In this document: piece by piece, positions 57,637-64,000 of the stretch
Layout of the letters: every line of letters starts with the position of its first letter
Numbering within the stretch: position 1 is the first letter of the stretch
Assembly (NCBI GenBank): GCA_905221605.1
Contig: CAJNDS010002382.1
Coordinates: 265,007-329,006 of the forward strand
Origin: Symbiodinium natans
Lineage: Eukaryota; Sar; Dinophyceae; Suessiales; Symbiodiniaceae
DNA length: 64,000 nt
Direction of reading: 5' to 3'
The notes under the pieces: generated by a model
What the model was told of the DNA's origin: nothing
Seen by the model: the letters and a program-made list of their open reading frames with translations, nothing else
The model's database searches: none
Program-made: the position numbers and the translations under genes

Positions 57637-59490
57637 CAAGGGCTACACTAGCTACAAAACAGGCCAAATCCAAGGCAAGAAAAATTAAAAGGGACTGGAT
57701 AAGAAATACATTCACGGACAGCAGCAAGCAGTCACACTCGGCACTCTGGACCAAAACCCGACAACTAAAGAGAGGCTTCAGAGAGAGACGCAGCCGACCA
57801 AAACAGCACGGCAAGCCAGTACCTTGGTCCAGAACGCACGAGGTCTTTGCGGAACACCTAACAAGGTACAGTGGGGACCCTCAGAAGTAACGGAAGAGGA
57901 AAGACAGCTGCTCAGAGACTCGCCGCCCCTTCACCAGCCAAAGACTACACCGCCCACACCATTCACCCTAGAAGAGCTAGGTACAGTACTCAGACAACTA
58001 CGCAAAGACAAAGCACCAGGGCCGGACGGGGTAAGAGCAGAACTACTTAAACACCTGGATCACGTAAATGAAACCAGGCTTTTAGCGCTTTTAAACCAGT
58101 GCTTTGCAGAAAAACGAATTCCAGCGGAATGGAAATCAGCAAACATAGTTAGTATATTCAAGGGAAAGGGATCACCCTCCGATCCAGCATCATACAGGCC
58201 AATTTCGCTACTTAACACACTGTACAAAGTCTACACCGCCATGCTGCAAAAACGATTAGCGACAGAACACGACCACCATTTACGAGAAACACAATACGGC
58301 TTCCGCGCCAACAGATCAACGCAGGATCCGCTGTTTATCATCAGAAGAGCACAAGACCTGGCCATTAAAACAGGATCCCCACTCCACTTCCTATTCTTGG
58401 ATTGGAAAATGGCTTTTGACAAGGTAGACCATGAATCAATGCTGACAGCGCTAGAACGCCTCGGAGTACACCGCCACTATTTAGACATCATCAAGGACTT
58501 ATATACATCTCAAACTTTCACAGTGAAGGGCTTCAGAGGAAGATCCGTAACGGCTACACCGCACACGGGTATCAGGCAGGGACCGGTGTACGACATTGAA
58601 TACGCCGATGATACCATGATTATATCGGTTACCAGATCACAGGCAGAAGAAATGTTAAGGGCAATACAAGTAGAAGCTACACTCTACGGTCTTATAGTGA
58701 ACACAGAAAAAACAGAACTGCTATCGGATTACACCGCCGACCAGCCCATACGCTTCGTGGATGGAACACCAGTCAAGGAGGTTACTCAAACCAAATATCT
58801 AGGCTCTCAAGTCAGCTGGGTAGCCCCAACTAGAACAGCCATCGACGCCCGCAAAGCACAAGCACAAACCGCATATGCTAAACTTCAACACCTATGGCGT
58901 AGTAGACTTAGTAGGAAGGAAAAGGTACGCATCTTCCTAGCTTGTATTATACCTGTACTGTTATATGGTCTTAACGTCCTCACACTAGAACTAAGACACC
59001 TTAAGACCATTGATGCCTTCTTTCACCGATTTTTACGTCGAAGCATAGGGATACGCGCATCATACTACTCCCGCATTACAAATGCCCAAGTATGGAAACT
59101 ATCAGGTAGACCCTTACTCCCGTCACAGATGCTCATCAAACAACAGCTCAAACAGCTAGCGCAGATATTGGTTACACCGCCGACTAACCCCCTAAGACAC
59201 GTAGTCTTCTCACCAGGGTGGAAGGACAGAATTAAATTTACCAAGGGCTTTAGAAGGGGACACCCACAGCGGTATTGGTTAGAATTAACAGAGGCCCACG
59301 CAACGAAAATCCTTAAACACCACCTGGACCAGAACGCCCCTTTAGAGAGAAGGGATCTACTAGGCCTTAAACAATACCTAGAAAAACACCCCACCTTTGC
59401 ACTGTATCTGGAGACTGCGCCTACGCGCCACACAGAATTGTTTACAAAGTTCGCAAAGAGTCTGGGATGCGCTTGGCAGCCATAAAAAAA
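57637..59490 (+). mobile_element. 5'-truncated non-LTR (LINE) retrotransposon copy
   Basis: The insertion is bounded by a 13-bp direct repeat and ends in a short A run, the signature of target-primed reverse transcription. It begins in the linker before the reverse transcriptase; no endonuclease domain is present. The A run starts inside the stop codon, so this copy has essentially no 3' untranslated region. The first part (57637-57885) is read in one frame (RATLATKQAKSKARKIK, WSRTHEVFAEHLTRYSGDP) and the rest in another, so there is a one-base indel near 57880. Base composition is richer in A than in the host exons. Confidence 0.95.
57824..59485 (+). CDS. LINE reverse transcriptase ORF, defective
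   Basis: The 553-codon frame contains the RT blocks in order: KDKAPGPDGVRAELL (about residues 66-80), WKSANIVSIFKGKG, YRPISLLNTLYKVY, FLFLDWKMAFDKVDH (motif A Asp), GIRQG (about 249-253), YADD (260-263), then the thumb and a C-terminal region with LYGLNVLTL, FLRRSIGIRASYYSRI and QVWKLSGRP. In working LINEs a block of several tens of residues, starting with a PLSP-type motif, separates RQG from YADD. Here only PVYDIE remains, so an in-frame internal deletion has removed part of the palm. The annotated Met is internal: the true frame enters from upstream by a frameshift. It is therefore a dead copy, though its C-terminal region is undamaged. Confidence 0.95.
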   Translation: MVQNARGLCGTPNKVQWGPSEVTEEERQLLRDSPPLHQPKTTPPTPFTLEELGTVLRQLRKDKAPGPDGVRAELLKHLDHVNETRLLALLNQCFAEKRIPAEWKSANIVSIFKGKGSPSDPASYRPISLLNTLYKVYTAMLQKRLATEHDHHLRETQYGFRANRSTQDPLFIIRRAQDLAIKTGSPLHFLFLDWKMAFDKVDHESMLTALERLGVHRHYLDIIKDLYTSQTFTVKGFRGRSVTATPHTGIRQGPVYDIEYADDTMIISVTRSQAEEMLRAIQVEATLYGLIVNTEKTELLSDYTADQPIRFVDGTPVKEVTQTKYLGSQVSWVAPTRTAIDARKAQAQTAYAKLQHLWRSRLSRKEKVRIFLACIIPVLLYGLNVLTLELRHLKTIDAFFHRFLRRSIGIRASYYSRITNAQVWKLSGRPLLPSQMLIKQQLKQLAQILVTPPTNPLRHVVFSPGWKDRIKFTKGFRRGHPQRYWLELTEAHATKILKHHLDQNAPLERRDLLGLKQYLEKHPTFALYLETAPTRHTELFTKFAKSLGCAWQP

Positions 59491-59499
59491 CCTGCTATT
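59487..59499 (+). repeat. 3' target-site duplication of the LINE
   Basis: AAAACCTGCTATT, identical to 57624-57636. The first As overlap the element's A tail. Confidence 0.9.
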
Positions 59500-61081
59500 G
59501 AAACTTGTCTTCGACTCTCCACCCAGACAGTCGGCCTCCATCCTTCCTTGGCAGGGAAGGGAGGGCTGCAACTTCGGGGACTTACACTGCCCTGCGTCGG
59601 GGTGGCTGAGCTTTGCGGGGATGGGGGGGTGGGGGGGAAGGCTAACCTTTGCTTGGCATGTCAATGTAGGATTCGAGCGTGGGATTCGTGGGCCGGGTGT
59701 GGGGTTTAGGACTTGCAGGTCAGTTTTTATCTGACGTCATCCCATCCATTCCCGGTCGTTGACGATCTGTTGTTGAGATTCATGCAATGTTCTCTCATTC
59801 TTGCGCAGCAACTTCTGCGTTCAAGACAAGGTCAAGGATAAGGTTTGGGGCTTTTTGGAATGACTCCACGCAGATGCCGCGCAAAATCTGTGAAGATGAG
59901 TGCGCACCACCTCAGCGACCCTTTGCGGACAGTGGAATATTTCGGGCTTCCGAACCCCCTCAAAGCCCTCGTAGAGCTTTCCCCCCGAACTTCTTGCCAA
60001 GAGCTCCGGAGCTGGCCATCAGGCTTCATGGGCACAATGGCTCCCTGGCCCTCCTCCGCAGCAAGAGCTAGGCCCAAGGGTCTTCCAGTAGTTTAATCAA
60101 AGGAAGTGATTAGGGCTGCGCGGCCAGAGCTTGCAGATGCTTCAACTAAGGACCGGAAGGAAGCTCCATACCTCCGATAAGGCCACAGGTTACTAGGTGT
60201 GAGGATGTTTCGGGAGTTCGTGTTTCTGTCCTCGGCCTGCTTGACAAGCCCTTGGGCACTATTTTACTAAACCTCAGGCCCACCCAGCCGTGGACTCTCA
60301 ATCGGAAGGCTGGTGGATATACAAAGAACTCACGTCGACATACATCTGTAAAGCAGTTCCATGTCAAAGGGCCTGAGCGGCAGCCCCATTGCTGCCTCCT
60401 CTGCTGCTGCCAGCACGGCCTGTCGAGGCTCCACGGGAACTTGGGAGGGCAGTCTGGTCCTCAATAGGTCAGGGTTTAAGGCCCTTTGGCGGGGAAGAAG
60501 GTCAGTCTTGGGGTTCTGGTGCATCTTGCCTGCTGGGAGGGAGCCATCCATTTCATTTGCTTGGTTCTTCACAACTTCATTTTGAGCTTGCTGTTGCTTG
60601 TCGATGACTAAGGAGTGGTGTATCGGAATAGTTGATTCATAATTACGCTGCCTTCCGTCCCTACACACCAACAGTACACCCTAACCCCTAAACCCTACAC
60701 CCTAAACCCTACACCCTAACCCACAACCCCAAATCGGAGTTTCCTGAATCCCGGAGCGCATCTGAGCCTCGCCGCGGGCCCCCCGACCTGCCCAAGGGCT
60801 GGAAGCGCGAGCATCCCACTCTTTGAGTCCCAAACTCCAACGCCTGAACCCTGAGCCCGAAAACCTCAATCCTGTAACTCGAAAATATTCTACATGTTGA
60901 CGCAGAAACTGATCGAAACTTCTCCCAAACTTTAAAACTTTCCCCGGACATGAACCCATAATAACTTCAATAAGCCCAAGCACATCGGATCCCAAGAAAA
61001 TCCTCCAAAAGGAGCCCCAGCATGAAAAAAAAATATTTTACAACATCCCCACCCTCCGGATTTGGAACTCGTGGGCCGTCC

Positions 61082-61265
61082 TACTCTGGGGTTGGGCACT
61101 CCAGGGATTGTCTGGAGATAGTTTGGGGGTAGGGCAGTTCAGGGATCCTCTGGAGATACTTTGGGGTAGGGCAATTCAGGGACCTTTTGGGAATACTCTG
61201 GGTTGGGCACTTCATGGGTTGTGCACTAGGGAATCTCTGGCTCTGGGGATACTCTGGGGTGGGAT
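61082..61265 (+). repeat. about 50-bp minisatellite
   Basis: Four to five degenerate units each contain GGGCA-TTCAGGGA, CTGGAGATA or GGAATACT, and TTTGGGGT or CTCTGGGTTGG. On the minus strand they read as repeated CPTP-x-YLQ-type peptides, which I regard as incidental. Confidence 0.85.
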
Positions 61266-61640
61266 ACGGGTGCCAAGCCAGGAGTAGACCGGGCGAGCAG
61301 AAGACCATAGAGGCCTTGACTAGGCCCTAAGACCCCTAAATGGCCCCGTAAAACTGGGAAGTTCAGGGTTTGGAGGGGCTGGTCCAGGTGCCTCTCGCCG
61401 CCTTTGTCGGCATCAGAGCTGCTGGAAGGGGTGTCGCCTCACTGCTGTGTTTCAGGCTGGGGCCTCTCTCGAGAACATGGCGAGGCGAAGAGTTCTGTCA
61501 GCTGCTGTTATTGCGATGAATATAAAACATATACCTACCACTGTAAATTACACATACAAAGGTACATAGACGTAAGCAACCAAATAAGTACGTTATGTCA
61601 TATATATGTATATGTAGATATGAGATTAGATGCGCATAGA

Positions 61641-61717
61641 AATAAATGAATAAATAATATAAATATATATATATATATATATATTTATATTATATTTTAT
61701 TTATTTATTCATTTATT
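61641..61717. repeat. AT-rich inverted repeat around a TA run
   Basis: AATAAATGAATAAATAATAT on the left is mirrored by ATTATTT-ATTCATTTATT-type sequence on the right, with (TA)n between. It would fold into a long AT hairpin. Confidence 0.85.
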
Positions 61718-64000
61718 CCGTTCAAAAGGGCGGCCTGAGCTGTCGTCCTTGTTGCTTCCATCATCGGATCTGGCGCCGGCGGATTGCAGGGCAACACTCG
61801 GCAAGCTGGGGGTTCGTGAGGGCCCCCAATTTAAGACAAGGGCTTGCTGAAGGCGCCTCCTATGCTTTGAGCCTCTTGGCTTCAGGCTTTTTGGGTTCGT
61901 GGAGCTGATTTGCTGGAGAATTTGCGGCTCCGAGCAGTCGAAATATTAAGAGGTTTGTGTTTATGAACCTAAGGACCTGCTTAAGCAGGAGATGCCCGCG
62001 GGCACGTGAGTCATATCGGCTATGGCATCTGTAAACCGACAGGATTCGGCAAGAACCTAAAATGCGCGCAGGCGTCTCGGAAGCTCGGGCTTTCTTTGTC
62101 TTGCGCTTTCTCCCAGTGCACGCGACGCATTCACGAAGTGGAATATGACGCTTTTTCGCTGGTTTCTCAAACTGAACCGCGTAAAGATCAATCATAGCCT
62201 CGCAAAGACCCCTTCCAGTTTTTAGTAAGTTTATGAGGCAGTTTCGTTCTTGGAACTGGCCTTCAGGTCAAATTACATGTTGTTGAAAGCACGAAGCCAG
62301 TGACACACGAATGGAAACAGCTGACATGTGACTCCGGGCTGAAGAAAAGTGCGTAGTATAGAACATCGAACCTTAGATTTTCTTGCAAAAATGTGCTTAG
62401 GGTCTTCTCCGTAGCCGCGAACCCGCACCAATGCTCTTTCGAACCCTGAAATCCAGCATCCCGAGGCACTGCACATGCCGAAGCCCATTGTTCTGCCACG
62501 CCCCCATCCCTGCCCCTGGCCCTACCTGTCGCGGGACCAGAAGAAGCGCCGCGAGTGCACCGACGCTGCTGTCGCCTAGCAGGGGCTTAGGACAAGAGGC
62601 GCTGCTGAACACAGCATGCCTTATGCAAGGTTCTCACCCCTCAAGTTTTGCTTGGGCACAACTACAAATTGCTTACCCGAAAAATACAAAATATTCTTCC
62701 TTACTAGGGGTAATACAGGGATTATTCTTTTTATATTCTTTGTTCTTAAGCAAATAGCAGACAAGATCCCCTCCATCGCTCCCTCGCACCTGGAGCTCCC
62801 ATGGCCGACTGGCTTGAAGCCTCGAACGCTGGTCTTCCCACAAGTTTAACCTTATTGGCGTCGAACCCAAAAACCCTGCAACAGACCTCAAAAGACACAG
62901 AAGCAAACCAATGAATAAATTTGAGCTTACAGCCTGACAGTAATGAGAACAGGGCAGGATTAAAACAAAAATGCCAAAAAAAAACTGGGAAGGCTGGAAC
63001 GGCTCCAGCCTCAATGCTCATTATTCATGCCCGGAAGGAATGTGGGCAGTTCTCTGTCCTTGGGTTTAGAGATTTCCTACGGTTCGGACTTTATGGGTTT
63101 CGTAGTCGGAGTTGCGCCGATGCGCCGATGCATGGTGCAAGCAGGATCGTCTGAGCTGCGAGCAGCGGCCGTTGAACTCGTAGTCTCTGGACCTTGGCAA
63201 GACTTCAGCCTGCAACGCCCATACCATGGTTTCCTACAAGGCTTCAGCTGTCGTCAGGAGCAGCATTTTGCTCTTCAAAGCTGCCTGAGAAACGGTCTGA
63301 TGTCCGCCACTTTTGGCAAGCAGGTCTCCAGCATCACCAAGGAACTTATCCTATTTCACAATGCCTCAGGAAGTCTGTGTCGAGACTGACTCGGCCGCCT
63401 GGTGATGGCTTGCAGCTTGCGAGCAGGGGGGGTTCAGTCAAGGGCTTCTGGCTACGCGCTTCGGTTCTCAGGAGGTTCAGTTCACCGCGCGCAGGGTTTT
63501 GCCCGAGGTTGATATAATTGACGGATACCCATGCTGACTGATGTCAGGCCGAAAATGCAAGCCTGCAACGCGCAGGTTTCTGCCTCGAGCTCGCGCCAGA
63601 GATCCCGCAGCAACGGCAGCGAGAGGCCCTGGACGGAGTCCAAGCCACCTCCGCAAGGTCACCAGGCGATGCTCGAGAAGGTCCAGAGTCCAGAGGTTTT
63701 CCCATGTAAAACTCCCGTGCTTAAGGGCTTGTTGGGTTCAGGCACAGCTCATCTCTATACTGGTCCTCGAGACTGCGCATGATTCGGATTCCCACTCCAA
63801 GCAGCTGGTGCGCTGGTGCTTTGCAGCATGGTTCCGAAGGTGCCCCGCAGATCAAAATCGGGTTACTTTCGACTTCGCGTGACTCACAATTTTAGAACTG
63901 CCAACGTTGAGCGAATCCGTATGAAAAACTGCAGCCTGAGGTTGCGGGTTCTCCCGCACAAGTGCTGATCCGTTTGGGGCTGGTTCAGCGGCTCAGCTTC

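Larger units (their letters stand above)
59491..64000. other. spacer with unassigned minus-strand exon-like fragments
   Basis: Three minus-strand pieces look coding: 63572-63648 (GLDSVQGLSLPLLRDLWREL), about 60340-60425 (AVLAAAEEAAMGLPLRPFDM after an AG|G acceptor), and about 59995-60060 (EEGQGAIVPMKPDGQLRSSW). They could be exons of one gene running down the minus strand, but I cannot join or name them. The rest has degenerate telomere words (60680-60720), a minisatellite and a TA foldback. Confidence 0.35.

Noticed and set aside
63800-63860. Plus-strand LVRWCFAAWFRR peptide resembling Sfi1-type repeats
   Set aside because: One short motif only, with no second repeat and no supported splice context.

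Overview
This window is nuclear DNA of a dinoflagellate, most likely of the Symbiodiniaceae/Polarella kind; the species cannot be named from the sequence. The signs are: (i) protein genes cut into very short exons (16 to about 85 nt) whose introns mostly start with GC or GA instead of GT and whose acceptors almost always read AG|G; (ii) many degenerate TTTAGGG/CCCTAAA telomere-type blocks far from any chromosome end; (iii) very heavy simple-sequence load (kilobase-scale CTA arrays, poly-G/C runs, TA runs); (iv) every recognisable host gene lies on the minus strand, as in dinoflagellate one-way gene arrays. Ordinary ORF calling misses most of this. The genes were found by reading exon-sized peptides and checking that their phases join.

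Layout on the minus strand, in order of transcription (high to low coordinates). 54.36-55.0 kb: an unrecognised open frame. 48.34-23.29 kb: one very long gene for a mitochondrial-type Lon protease, about 39 exons placed from the helical region through Walker A, Walker B and the Ser/Lys catalytic dyad to the stop; the 5' exons for the LON substrate domain were not found. Inside its 6.8-kb intron (36.76-29.92 kb) lies a second same-strand gene for a TIR-like membrane protein. 18.58-14.74 kb and 13.34-10.69 kb: two head-to-tail copies of a ten-exon gene in which a FUBI-like ubiquitin fold is fused to ribosomal protein eS31 (RPS27a). 1.67-0.15 kb: an almost intronless NEURL4-like/SH3-like-repeat gene with a one-base frameshift.

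On the plus strand the clear gene is a LINE retrotransposon (57.64-59.49 kb) bounded by a 13-bp target-site duplication. It is 5'-truncated, frameshifted, and lacks the block between RT motifs RQG and YADD. The 51.1-56.1 kb segment is dominated by trinucleotide arrays, a G-rich purine tract and an undescribed family of dispersed repeats with conserved ends around a trinucleotide core. The 20.7-22.75 kb segment is an AT-rich island with a 239-bp tandem repeat. The stretches 1.7-10.7 kb and 59.5-64 kb hold degenerate telomere-like words, minisatellites and a few exon-like fragments that could not be assigned.

The genes belong to housekeeping functions (mitochondrial protein quality control, small ribosomal subunit) plus one putative membrane signalling protein; nothing shows they act as a pathway. 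The most useful outputs here are the exon maps, because the paired eS31 copies show donor dinucleotides changing while exon lengths stay fixed.
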